From contig RSEF01000004.1 in the NCBI GenBank assembly GCA_003993805.1, positions 19,000,571 through 19,064,570 of the forward strand: DNA of 64,000 nucleotides, written 5' to 3'. Made by a program: the position numbers and the translations under genes. Source of the stretch: Himantopus leucocephalus (Eukaryota; Chordata; Aves; Charadriiformes; Recurvirostridae). This document shows positions 16,603-32,466 of the stretch, one piece after another. The notes below the pieces were generated by a model that made no database searches, had not been told where the DNA came from, and worked only from the letters and a program-made list of their open reading frames with translations. Numbering within the stretch: position 1 is the first letter of the stretch; every line of letters starts with the position of its first letter.

Positions 16603-18526
16603 ATCACCATTTGAAAATTTCTAACAAACCACACGGCCCTGTTGTCTCCTCTCTAACATGAATTCTGGGTTCTCCTGTTTGAGACAAAGGAGTTTGGGAA
16701 TATCTGCTCGGCCAGAACTCCCTGTCTCCAGGGCTGCCATCCCTGTGCTGCCAAAGAGCAAGCCCTTCTCCGTAACCAGGGCCATTGTACAGCCCACTGC
16801 AAAGCCACAAGGAAAGGGGCAAGACTGTCCTTGACTTTGGGGTGCTCTACAGCACAGCAGACTTTTATGCCCTCTGACCAGCCCTGACGTGATATGAGAC
16901 AGGGGAGGGAGAATTTCTAATGGGAAGTATTTAAGTGCGTCGATCCCCAGGTAATGTGTAACTCTTGGGACTGTTCCAGTTAGCCTAGTTAATGCAGACC
17001 TCCGGCTAGTCTTACACCGGCGTCAGGGCTGTGCCGGTCAGCCTCAGGACCCGCCATGCTGTGACACAGCAGCCCTGCTGCTCTGGGTACAGCTCAGGGC
17101 ACACTGAGCCCCCTCCCATCCCTCCCGTCCCTCCCGACCCTCGCCAGCCGGAGCCCTCCGACGCAGTGCTCTGGAGGCTGCAAGGACCATGCTGCACCTC
17201 CTCTCCTGACTCTACGCTGCATCCCACAGGAAGCAAGAGCGACAGAAACAATGAACTGGCACAAACTAAACATTAATTACAGTTAATTAGGGTTTTGGCA
17301 TTACAATGACAAGCCATTCACTTCCTATGACTGTCCGAAGAGCAGTTTTAGAAGAGAGTTGTATGCACGGGGCTATGCAAAAAAGGGCACGGTATTAAAA
17401 AAGCCTGGTAAGACTTCCCAACAGTGGCAGGTGGTGGTGAGCAGCTTGTTAGGTCAGGAATATGCCGTATTTGACAAATGACTAGTCACTGTTTATCACC
17501 TGAGACAAATGCAATCTAAAAGATTGTGTTTTCTGCCACAGCTCCATTCAGCTGCCGGATAACTGGTACCAAAACCAATCAGGTCCCTTTTATCCCCCCC
17601 ATGCCTGTCTTCCATACATGCTAATAAAGGCATTTAAAATCTAATCTCCCTCTTGTCTTCCCAAAATGGAATCCAGAGGAGCCAAATATGACAGCCACTT
17701 TGCAGACAAGGCTCACAGGGGCATTAGGGGCAATGTACAGTTTTAGTTCCCTAATAGAGTTTTAAGCCCCTGAGAGAGAAAGGAAAGTCAGCACGTAAAT
17801 GAGGCGCTTGCTCCAAATAATTAGCACTTCTAGAGCACTTTTCATCTTCAAAGGGCTTTGTGCACATCCTTGTGAGCGTGGTACACAGCCCCCCCTCAAC
17901 AGATGGAGAAAGAGGCCAAGGGCATTTCATGATGTTTGCAAACAGGGCTGGGAAAGGGTCTGGAGGGCTGGTGGGGTTTGTGCTCGGAGTTCAGGGGCTG
18001 TTTCCCCCGCTTACAGAAAGCCAGGTGGATTTCTGTGCAGCTTGCCAGCTCGGAGGTTCAGCTGGGCAGGACGGGGAGCCAGCTCAGCAGCGCTGGGCTG
18101 TCAGCACTGACCTGGGTCTACAGTCAAACCTCAAGGGACGCATCTGACCTTTCAATAATTGAGCGCTGCAGTGAAGAGGCTTCAGTAACTGAGCTCACAG
18201 CGTGAGAAGAGGAGCTGTTGGGGGTCAGGGAGGCAAACATTCCTCAATTTTTCATTAATGAGAAAACACAGATGAAAACTCCTTCAGAATACAAAGGATC
18301 AGACCTTTCTGTAATGGAAAATGACAATGGTGGGTTGGGTTTGGGATTGTTTTAAGGTACGGTCTATGGTGCTCGTGAGGCCGGTTTTTGCTGCTGTGGA
18401 AAGGCCACAAATATGGTCGGGTCAAGGGGAAGTGGCTAGGGCTCAGCCTGATGCTCAGGAGGCAGAGCTCTGAGCTAGCTTTGTCCCAAAGGGTTGTGGA
18501 AAAGGCAGCTGCAGCCAACCTGTTCA

Positions 18527-18963
18527 TCACAGAATGGTTTGGGTTGGAAGGGACCTCTAAAGGTCACCTAATCCAACGCCCCCTGCAAGGAGCAGGGACA
18601 TCTTCAACTAGATCAGGTCGCTCAGAGCCCCGTCCAACCTGACCTTGAATGTTTCCAGGGATGGGGCATCTACCACCTCTCTGGACAACCTGTGCCAGTG
18701 CTTCACCACCCTCATCCTTAGATCTAGTCTGAATCTACCTTCTTTTAGTTTAAAGCCGCTACCCCTTGTCCTATAGCAACAGGCCCTGCTAAGAAGTTTG
18801 TCCCCATTTTTCCTATAAGCGCCCATTAAGTACTGAAAGGCCGCTACAAGGTCTCCCCGGAGCCTTCTCTTCTCCAGGCTGAACAACCCCAACTCTCTCA
18901 GCCCGTCCTCACAGGAGAGCTGCTCCAGCCCTCTGATTTTTTTTGTGGCCCTTTATCCAGACG
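18527..18963 (-). mobile_element. CR1 LINE 3' fragment, minus orientation
   Basis: About 435 bases of CR1 in reverse orientation open CACAGAATGGTTTGGGTTGG and end in the CTCTGATTTTTTTTGTGGCC region. On the minus strand a 94-codon frame (18608-18892) preserves the end of the CR1 reverse transcriptase ORF: GLFSLEKRRLRGDLVAAFQY, then LKEGRFRLDLRMRVVKHWHR and VVDAPSLETFKVRLDGALS. It is 5'-truncated and lacks the catalytic part of the polymerase, so it cannot move by itself. It has the same orientation as GRIA3. Confidence 0.96.
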
Positions 18964-20602
18964 GATCTTGCATCGCACAGCAGCTGCACGGGCCAGTCTT
19001 ACCTGGCTCAGGTCCCAAAGGCAGCGGCCCATATCACACCTTTCCTCCTCTGGTGCAGACAGTCCCTGTGCCCTGGCTGTTAGCAGTAATTTGAGGTTCC
19101 CCTTTGTAATGCGTTTCACATATTGTATAATTATTTTTTTAAGTGAACAAACTGTTTCATTGCTTTTCACTTGCAAGTATATCAAAAGGACCCAATTACA
19201 GCTAATACTCTTGATATTTCTTGAACCACACACAGGGAAACTGAGGGTTTAGGTTTCCACTGCAATGTAATTATGCTTGGAACTAAACTAAACCTTTGCT
19301 TCAGAGGTTCTCGATTCACTTGTGTTCTCTAGGAGAGCTAGCGCCGGTTTCCCCAGTCACGTAACTGAGGCATGGGGAGTTCAGAAGATTTGCATAATGT
19401 CAAACCTTAATGCAAAAGGGAACTGAAGATATAACCCAGGGGTCCAGACCCCTGTTTACTTTCTCTAATCAGTAGATTTCCCTCCCTTCCCTTAATACAA
19501 TACTACAAAAACATTGTTGCTTATATAAAATATTTTGAAATTGAATAGCTACCAAGTATATAACAAGGCAACAAGACTGACAGCTCCAGAGTAAGAAAAT
19601 TTTTGCATATCTAGCAATTACTTTAAAAAGACTGATTCACTTGAAAAGAATTATCTCACCAAAAATTTTACAAGAATGATGATATGTAATCCCAAGGAAG
19701 TTTTGAGGTGACTTTTAGAAGTTACACTCAGCCATGGAACGAAAGGAGGCAATGGAAATATTCACTTCTGCTCAGATATTTTTAATAAAGGAAAGCTTGT
19801 TAAAAATAAACTGTAAAGAAGATTTGGGCGGAATCACAAATCACATCATTAGCATTTGGGGGAAAAAAAGCAAAGATGAAATATCAGCTTGTAAAGTCTT
19901 TTCTGCAAAGCCAATTTTCTCCTCCTTCCATCTGGTTTATCTATATTCCAAAATTCTAATTTTCAAAGAAGTTTCTAAAATGGCAATTCTGGACTGTTTT
20001 TGTTCTTACTAAACAAAGCAATGTACACCCAATATAGAAATATAAAGAGGAATGCAATGAATTCGCCTTTTTTTTTTTGTGTCTGACAGTTGATTTTTAA
20101 AGCCAAACCCGGGGTTTAAAAAGAAAAAAGACGTGGGTGATTTCACACCTGCACTGCTTCTTACCCGGAAAAGCAACCATGGGGCTAACTGAGTCTCTGG
20201 TCAAACACAACCTGACATCAGTGATCCAACGAGGGCCAGCATCATAGGATCAGACCTTTAACGGGAGGAGCACCCTCCCAGCACTTACAAGGCGGATAGA
20301 GAAAAACGAGACACGGCAATGCAAAAGCAGCACATGAAGGGCAAATTGGAAATTCTGCTGTAGACAAGAATTTGAAATTTGCCCAGTGCCATTTCTCAGC
20401 ATTTTGTGGACTCTGATTTGGAGAACAGCAATAAAAAAGCGACACTTTCCTGCAATGAAACGATTAGAAAAGCAGACTATAAAAATAGCACTATAAAGAA
20501 ATACCTAGAATTTTAAAGGTGGTATTCAAACAGACGATCTTTATTTTGCAGTTTATTAACTTTGAGCATAACTTTTTATAAAGAACATTAAAATGAAGGT
20601 TA

Positions 20603-21991
<1,389 letters not shown>

Positions 21992-22099
21992 CAAGATGGT
22001 AGTGACTACTATAGTTCTGTTCTCCACAGATGAAGTGTCATTAGAGGGCAGCTGATCTAATGCTGGCACAAATCTTTCATATTCGTTCCAATAACCAGC
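21992..22099 (-). CDS. GRIA3: GRIA3 exon 9 (linker and start of ligand-binding S1)
   Basis: This 108-base exon was found by splice-site reading because its open frame is short. The 36 codons read [20 protein letters not shown] then [16 protein letters not shown]. It crosses the linker between the amino-terminal domain and the S1 part of the glutamate-binding domain; TIVVTTIL is the first S1 strand. Two N-glycosylation sequons are visible, NDT and NRT. The acceptor is TCTATAG and the donor is TTG|GTAAGT; both ends are phase 0. The middle ([14 protein letters not shown]) differs from the mammalian GluA3 sequence as I remember it, but the length is the same, so this is ordinary linker divergence. 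Confidence 0.92.
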
Positions 22100-23425
22100 C
22101 TATAGAAATGGAGATTGTTACCTCATTACACAGGTTTACAAGAACGCTGGTGCGTGAACTTGCAACAGCAACTGTCAAAACATACGGCTTTGTAACACTC
22201 ATTCATGCAACATTTCTGCCATTAAAGGACTACATTAGCTTTAATTTAATGCCCTTAAAGGAACAATGTTCTCAAGCCCAGGTGCAAATAACTAAAAGCC
22301 AAACCTAAGTGAAAACACACATTAAATTCTCCCTATCTAAATTCACATCATCCCGGTGCCTGTGGAATAAATTCCCGTGTGTCCACAGCATCAGAATATA
22401 TTATAGACAAGAAAATAAACTGCACAGCACTCTGAGTAAAATTTTGTAATTTTTATCCACATTCTGCCGCAGTTCGTACAGCGAATACAGTCCCTGCAGA
22501 CCCGGCTGAGCTAGCTTCAGAGAACGTGCGCAGACATCGTTAGCAATGCAGGCACAGTAGCAGTATCTTCAGGACCGGATACAAAACCCTCTGTGAGCAC
22601 AAGGTGACTATTTGTCAGCTGGTTTGTGCTGACCTTCATGGTGCTGTGGCTACACTGCTATGCTATTACACTGGTTTTGGTATTTCTGCACAACACAGAG
22701 GTAACACCTTTGTCTGCACTGTAAACCGAGCGGAATGGCTGGGCCACGTCCACAGGTATTTTGTTATCAAACATGTGCAGGAGAGCTTAAGGAGTCTCAA
22801 CGGTGACTAAGCCCGTTAGGTACCTATCGCCAGGTGAAATCAGGGGGATTTACATGCCTTGGCCACACAGACTCTTCTCTCAATACTCCTGAGATCCTGT
22901 CTACCTAATTATTTTTGAAAATCTGCCCTAAATTTCTTTTATAACAGGGAGTTAGGCAACTATCCCACTTAGGAACTATACTTTATTTAGGAGACAAGAG
23001 AATGAGCAGCACATCCTAATTAAAACCAAACTTATTTTCTGTTCATTTCAGAAGGTTTCTAAAATACAGCGGCTCCAGCCTTCTCCAAGGCCTGTTATGG
23101 AGAGGAAGGGAAAGCTGAAGAGGAATTTAGGAGACAGGGCTGAGCACAGGCCCATGACAGCAGCAGAAAAGCTCCAGAAGCGTTTTATGGGAAAAAGTGG
23201 GGTCTGAAGTTGACATGGAAACCAATGAAGATATTAAGCAGGGCGAGTGGTTTGGTCCAGGAACAGAATAGAACGAGGTTCCTGGGACAGGGAAGACAGC
23301 AAGAAGGTGGGGTTTCCTCAGGGCCCTGTTATTACAGCGCCTGTGTGGTATTTTTGAGTTTCATTAGTTTGTTGGAATAAGTATTTGTGAAGATGTGAAA
23401 TCTGGATGCACATCTTGAAACTCAC
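22100..23425 (-). other. GRIA3: GRIA3 intron 8 (1.3 kb)
   Basis: A short intron between exons 8 and 9 with canonical splice sites. I see nothing else in it. Confidence 0.93.
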
Positions 23426-23530
23426 CTTCCGTGATCCGGCGGCTTTCATTTCATACACATCAATTGTGTAATTTGTTCTCCGCCCATAGGTGTCGAACTG
23501 GATGTTCCCTGTCATTCCTTGAACTTGCAC
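23426..23530 (-). CDS. GRIA3: GRIA3 exon 8 (end of amino-terminal domain)
   Basis: This 105-base exon encodes 35 codons from [20 protein letters not shown] to MKAAGSRK. It closes the amino-terminal domain and leads towards the linker to the glutamate-binding core. The NYT in RTNYTID is an N-glycosylation sequon. The acceptor is CCTTAAG and the donor is AAG|GTGAGT; both ends are phase 0. The residues VSFKMC that follow in the same frame are read from the donor and intron and are not part of the protein. The short piece MKAAGSRK is where vertebrate orthologues tend to differ. Confidence 0.95.
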
Positions 23531-27041
<3,511 letters not shown>

Positions 27042-30000
27042 CTAAAATTGATGCAAATAAAAGATGGTGACAAACTGCAATCTTAGAATTGCCCCATGTT
27101 TACCAGGTCTGGTCCTCTTTGTTAAAATACTCTTAGAAGAATCATGCTTGCAAGCCCTTTTACTTACTCTCTGTCTTGCCACAGGTGCTTTATGTTGCTT
27201 AACAATTCCATCTATTTCAATTAAAAAATTAAAAATATTTTCATTTTGCATAGCATATAGCAGCAAAATAACAAAACCAGTTTATAGTTGCATAAAGTTT
27301 AAATTTAATTGGAAGCTTGCTCATCTCAATGAGCTCACTACAAAAGTCTGCAGTTCCATGTCGGCCCATACTGCTACCAAGAGCGAAGAAGAGCTCCTAT
27401 TTGGTTTTTGCTTGGAGTATTGTTTTTCTTTTTAACAAGATTGCCAAGACAGACAGTTTTGAATTAAAGTTAACATAAATCATTTCTGTTTGGACCACAG
27501 TCCTGATTAGGTAGCATCTGTGGCAAGGAATAGATCAGATTACTTTTCTTAGAAGACAGCTATACAAGCAAGTAATCACAAAATACACTTTGGGCATTAC
27601 GTCTCCTTGGTAATTGCCCATCTGCCTTCTCTTACTCCACGGTAAATCCAGGGAGGGTGGTAAGCTCTGCGTAGCAGCAATTCTTCAACGAAACCCCCAG
27701 ACTCCTTAACTACTTGTTCATGTTGCTGTCAACTTCATCCATTACTTGTCGTATCTGGTGACACCCCCTAATGCTATAAATTTAGTATCACCTATGAAAC
27801 GTCATGGAGGTGTTTTTTCACATTTTTTCCACATCTATGTGTTTGTCTGAAAGTTCTTCCCTCCTGGAGTGGCCCAGGCTTTGCATACGACATCATTGGT
27901 TTTCACCGGCACTACAGCACACCTGTAACTTAAAGGTCTGTGCACAGGAGACCATTTCAGCATGTACATACTGGGAGCAACTGAATATGCTCACTGCATA
28001 CGGTGAGATTTCAAACCCCTTGTAACAGACCCTTCGTATTTCCACAGTGTTTGTAAGAGAATGAAGAGAAGAAAAAAAAGAACGTAAGGGGTATCTGGAT
28101 GTACTGGTGCACCTGCCCTTCTTTTGGCTGTCTGTGTGACGCCGTGGAGCTCCTGGCTCCCGATGAACCTTATGCTGGAGTTAGTGCCAGGAGACATGCT
28201 GCCCATGCGTGAATTAGAAAGGCGGAAATCCAAGTTTCAACTGCACATTCAGCTACTCTCTTTGTGGATAAGACTTATTAAATTCAGAAGAAGCTAATTC
28301 TATCCTGCAGGGCAGGATAGCACAATTGGTGGTCTGTATTTCTTAAAAATGTGTATTATCTTATTGCCAGCTCTTCAGTTTCACATAAAGCCTTAGGAAA
28401 TCTGCACAGAACGAGGCACGTCTGCATGTGCAGATCAAGAGAATCGTATCTGATAAAAAAGAGTGCAAAGGTAGGATTGTGAAGAAGGTTATACAGCAGC
28501 CGTTCTTACTGAGTTTTAAATGACAGCTGTTTATAACCTCTTACTGGGTGTGTGTGGGGTGGTCCCTGCTCTGACTGTATCTAGGTACAGGCACTCTTTT
28601 GATCCTGTCCACCTTTACCTCTTTCTGTGATGCTTTGCAATGATCACCCTCTCTTCTTCTAGTAAGTGAACACAGGTGATATGTCACATTCACACATCCA
28701 CACAACAATATAGAACCAGATAGTAATTTTAAGGTATTTGTTCTTGTATTAAAAAAATCTTGTAATAGCTGTCCAATCTAGCACTACGAAAAACTTACAT
28801 GGTGATAATTTTTTCAGCAGACTGCATCAATTGTCAGTAACCTTAATGTAGTCCCTTCCAAGTCATGCCAAGAGAGCTATCTAATTTTCTACTTTATTTG
28901 AATTCTACTTATAAATGCATGAGCATGCAAAGAGAAAAAAGAGAGAGAGAAGGGAAAGGCTGATAAAATACAGAATAAATTAAACATCAGGGCTTTAATC
29001 TCTAGGCAATTTTATTTCCTAATCAAAAATATTGTACATCAATTTTTAAGTATGCTTTTTGTCTGATTGACAAATACTGTGCACATTTCTATAATGAGCG
29101 GTACATTTGTGGAAAGGTAATGTAATCTTTGTGTTTGTACCATATACTTAAGATTATTTTTTAAGGATGGAGAATAATTTTTCCCTCAAGGTAAATTGCT
29201 TTCAAGTGGAATAAAATCTTCCCAGGTTAACTTTATGTATTTCAGAGCTTTTAAGATTAGTATGATACTTATCTTCACTTCTGCATCACTGCTAGGAAGC
29301 TTTAGACAGCAGGCCTAAGTCCTAATCAACAGGCAACAATACACTAATCCGAGTTCTGTGGGCCTCTGTTTGGCTGCCTTTGCTCCCTCTGAAATGCCAG
29401 CAAGGTTGTGGGATGGCGTGGGATTAAGATAAATTTCCTTCCCCAAAGAAATCACATGATCCCAGGGGTGGAAGAGCGTGTCTCCGAATGGCACTGGCGG
29501 TCTGGCAGCAGAACCACATAACTGGTTCCTATTCTGCCTGTAGTCCAACACAGTGCTACTGCTTACCCTGGTATCACCCCAGGCACGGGACTGCACTAGA
29601 TTCTTCCTTCCTAGCTAGTATTTTGTGCTTCCCTGAATTTTGTCTTACTAATATCAAGACATTGCTCCAGTTTATTGGAGTAACTTTGAATTCCAAATCT
29701 GTTCATCAATTTGCATGTGTCCCTCCCAAATCAAGCAGGAAAGACACAAACTGTCTCATCATGGCTGTGGTCCTTAGTTAGGTTTGGCTTCCCTGAGACA
29801 GTCAGTATACATGATGTTGGAGGACTGGACTCCAACAGAGTTTAAGGTCCTCTCATCCACCATCAGTCCCAGGTTCTTTTCACCCATGTCTATTGATGAA
29901 AAAGAAGAGACCTCACCAAAAGAGGAAAAGAAAGAAGGAACATAATAGTAATATTAATAATATGCAGTGGTCCTGCTGACCTGATGTCCTGATGACTTCC

Positions 30001-30716
30001 ATCACTGGATAGAGTATCCTTCACACACTCATCGATTGGACTGTGAATAGCATCCCCCTCTACTATAGAGATGCTGAGACAGAAAAAAATCTGGGGGAGA
30101 TATTAACAGGTTGCAAGTCTCCTAATAACAGTAGCCTTTAGTTCACCCAATCTATGACAGTTTTGGAGAACTTAGGACTTTCATTCAAAAAAAATTGGAA
30201 AATTTTAATGGTTGCAGATATAATACCCAGAGTGTTTAAGCAAAGGACAGTGGTGCAAAATACAGGGTTAGATTATGAGGGCAACTGTCAGCAGTGATTA
30301 GGACATGTCAGTGGCTCCCCACTGAATGTACAGCTACTTTATTTCGCACATGAAATTCTCTATTAGCAATAACATGGACCTAGTAACCCACAGTTTGCAT
30401 CTAAAAACTAACCTAACTAGCCCCCACACCCACCCCAAGACTAACTCAAGAAGTTCAACTTAAAAGTTTTGATATCCACTGCACAATGACAGGATTTGCA
30501 AGACCAAGCCTTTGCCTCTGAGGAACTCCCACCGCGGTGGGCAGCTGTGTCCAACTAACAGCCTCTGCCTCCTTCTCTCTTCTGGAAGGGCAGTTAATGA
30601 TGCAACATATTCTAATCAGGGATCTGTATCATACATATGCACACATCTGAGGTTAAAAAACCCCATGTTAAAAGCAACTCGTATAGTCTCCATCACTGTC
30701 AGGGTAAAATAAATAC
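27042..30716 (-). other. GRIA3: GRIA3 intron 6 (3.7 kb)
   Basis: This is an AT-rich intron between exons 6 and 7. It contains no recognised repeat family, RNA gene or additional exon. Confidence 0.92.
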
Positions 30717-30878
30717 CTTCAACGGTGAGTTTTTGGCTTCAGGGAATTCCCTTTCATCCAGCCTCACCCAGCGCTGTAGAAACTGCTGAACCATTGGGTT
30801 TTCATTATTAACAATCTGGAATCCAGTAACATTGGCACCTCCATGCATTACTCTCTCCAGAACAATGTCTGTGAAACC
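30717..30878 (-). CDS. GRIA3: GRIA3 exon 6 (amino-terminal domain)
   Basis: This 162-base exon gives 54 codons, [20 protein letters not shown] through [20 protein letters not shown] to NSPLK. It forms part of the lower lobe of the amino-terminal domain. An N-glycosylation sequon is visible in GGANVTGF. The acceptor is CCTCCCAG before GGTTTC and the donor is AAG|GTATTT; both ends are phase 0. The sequence [20 protein letters not shown] fits GluA3 much better than the other AMPA subunits as I recall them, so this exon helps fix the paralogue. Confidence 0.95.
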
Positions 30879-32412
30879 CTGGGAGGACACATGTAGAAAA
30901 CAAGAATCATTGCCATCCGAAGTCCCTTTTCTTTGGCTCAGTTTTACCTGTTACAAGACTAGCACAAAAGAAGCGGATTGATTTCCCTTTTGTTAGCTGA
31001 AAATATTCTACCGAGGAGATCATTACTATCACAACTGGGATTGTGATAGCAGCATAGTATAGAATTTAAAATGTCTTCTTGTTCAGACCCTTGCAATAGA
31101 AAACTGCCCTGCTGTGTTGTGGCAATGTGGTATGTAATATTCACTGGTCAGAAAGAAAACAGTGGGTAAACTGGAAGTACTATTTCCTCTTTTCTCCTCA
31201 TCATGGGGAAAACTAGTCACAGGCTTCAATCCCATTTGTGCAGCGCACACCTCTTGCTAGGCACTTCTCCGTCACAGCATTACTTAACGTTTCACTTGAA
31301 AACATAACGGTATGATTCTCTCCCCTTTGTTGTTATTTATACCTGAGGCAGTAAATTGGTGTCTTTTTGATTAGTATGACTTGATTGCAGTCATGTTTAT
31401 CTGAATGTCAATGGTTACACATGCTAAAAGGCAAGCCAGAATAAGAACCCCTGTATTTCTATGCACACGCTAATCAGTGAGATCATAACTGGTTCTTATA
31501 ATGCAAAATGACACATCTGAAAGTCATGTAGTACTTATACTAAGTAAGGGTATTTTAAAATTTGTCTTTTCTGCTTTAATCACACCAAAACAGAGAATCG
31601 TCTACTAAGTGGGATTGCTAACTTGAAAGTGTGAGTTTTGGAAAAACATTCTTCCACTTATAGTAGACACAGAACCCAAAAATTAGTCTTGCTGCAGGAT
31701 CAATTACAACATAGCACTTTTTCCAAGAAACTCTAGCAGATGGTGTTTCAAAGGCATCATAAACATCCCTGAAAGTAAATTCTAGAATCCGTAAGAAGCT
31801 CTGATATACAGATATAAACATACTGTCTTGTCCTGGTAGGTCAACACATATACAGGCACCACCCTACACTCTGAAATACAAAAGAACAGCTAAACNATAA
31901 GAAGCTCTGATACAGATACAAACGTACTGTCTTGTCCTGGTAGGTCAACCCATACACAGGCACCACCCTACACTCTGAAATACAAAAGAACAGCTAAACA
32001 GCCTGGCTGGTTTACTTGATGGAATTGTTCTAATTTGCAGATTTTTACTGCAAATTTTATACACAAATATGCTACAATTATTTTTCCTGGAGTGCTTAGA
32101 TTTCAAATATGTTCCATAGAAGATAACAGTTATCAAGTGTCTTATTTATGAGGATACAAATTAGTGGAAAACATATAATTCAATTATTATTTTAAAGTTA
32201 GTAGAGGATAGGAGACTCTTAAACAAAGGAAAGACCATAATTGAGTACAAATGACTACAACGCACCAGTTCTAGTATTTACTGAAGCAATTTCTCAAAAT
32301 CCAAGAACTCATCCATGCATTTCCCCTTTTGCTGATTAAAGTTGCCACAACCTGAACAGAATATATTACCCTCTAAACCTTAGCTATACTTGTAATGAAG
32401 AAAAGTTCTTAC
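30879..32412 (-). other. GRIA3: GRIA3 intron 5 (1.5 kb)
   Basis: A short intron between exons 5 and 6. It holds the direct duplication around the N at 31896 and nothing else recognised. Confidence 0.92.
31792..31999. repeat. direct duplication of about 103 bases around a single N
   Basis: Positions 31792-31895 (starting TAAGAAGCTCTGATA, ending AAAGAACAGCTAAAC) recur at 31898-31999. Differences are one 2-base indel in the ATATACAGATA stretch and four or so substitutions. The N at 31896 and one A separate them. As with the 3.7 kb case, this looks like unmerged overlapping contig ends or two alleles placed side by side. Confidence 0.9.
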
Positions 32413-32466
32413 CAGGTTAGCTAACATGTAGTGATAGCCTCTAGAATGTTTGCCGAGGATTACAAC
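32413..32466 (-). CDS. GRIA3: GRIA3 exon 5 (54-base exon, amino-terminal domain)
   Basis: This is a very short 18-codon exon, too small to stand out as an open reading frame and found by reading the intron for splice sites. It translates as [18 protein letters not shown], a signature of the second lobe of the AMPA-receptor amino-terminal domain. The acceptor is CACGCAG and the donor is CTG|GTAAGA, both strong. It is phase 0 at both ends, so skipping it would keep the frame but remove 18 residues. A 54-base exon at this place is, to my knowledge, shared by AMPA receptor genes. It sits 18.1 kb downstream of exon 4 and 1.5 kb upstream of exon 6. Confidence 0.95.

Noticed and set aside
18608..18892. 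94-codon minus-strand frame as a host gene
   Set aside because: It is the degraded end of the CR1 reverse transcriptase reading frame.
31618..31821. Minus-strand frame after a TTTCAG in intron 5 as an extra exon
   Set aside because: It ends in a stop without a good matched donor, overlaps the duplicated, mis-assembled segment and has no recognisable content.
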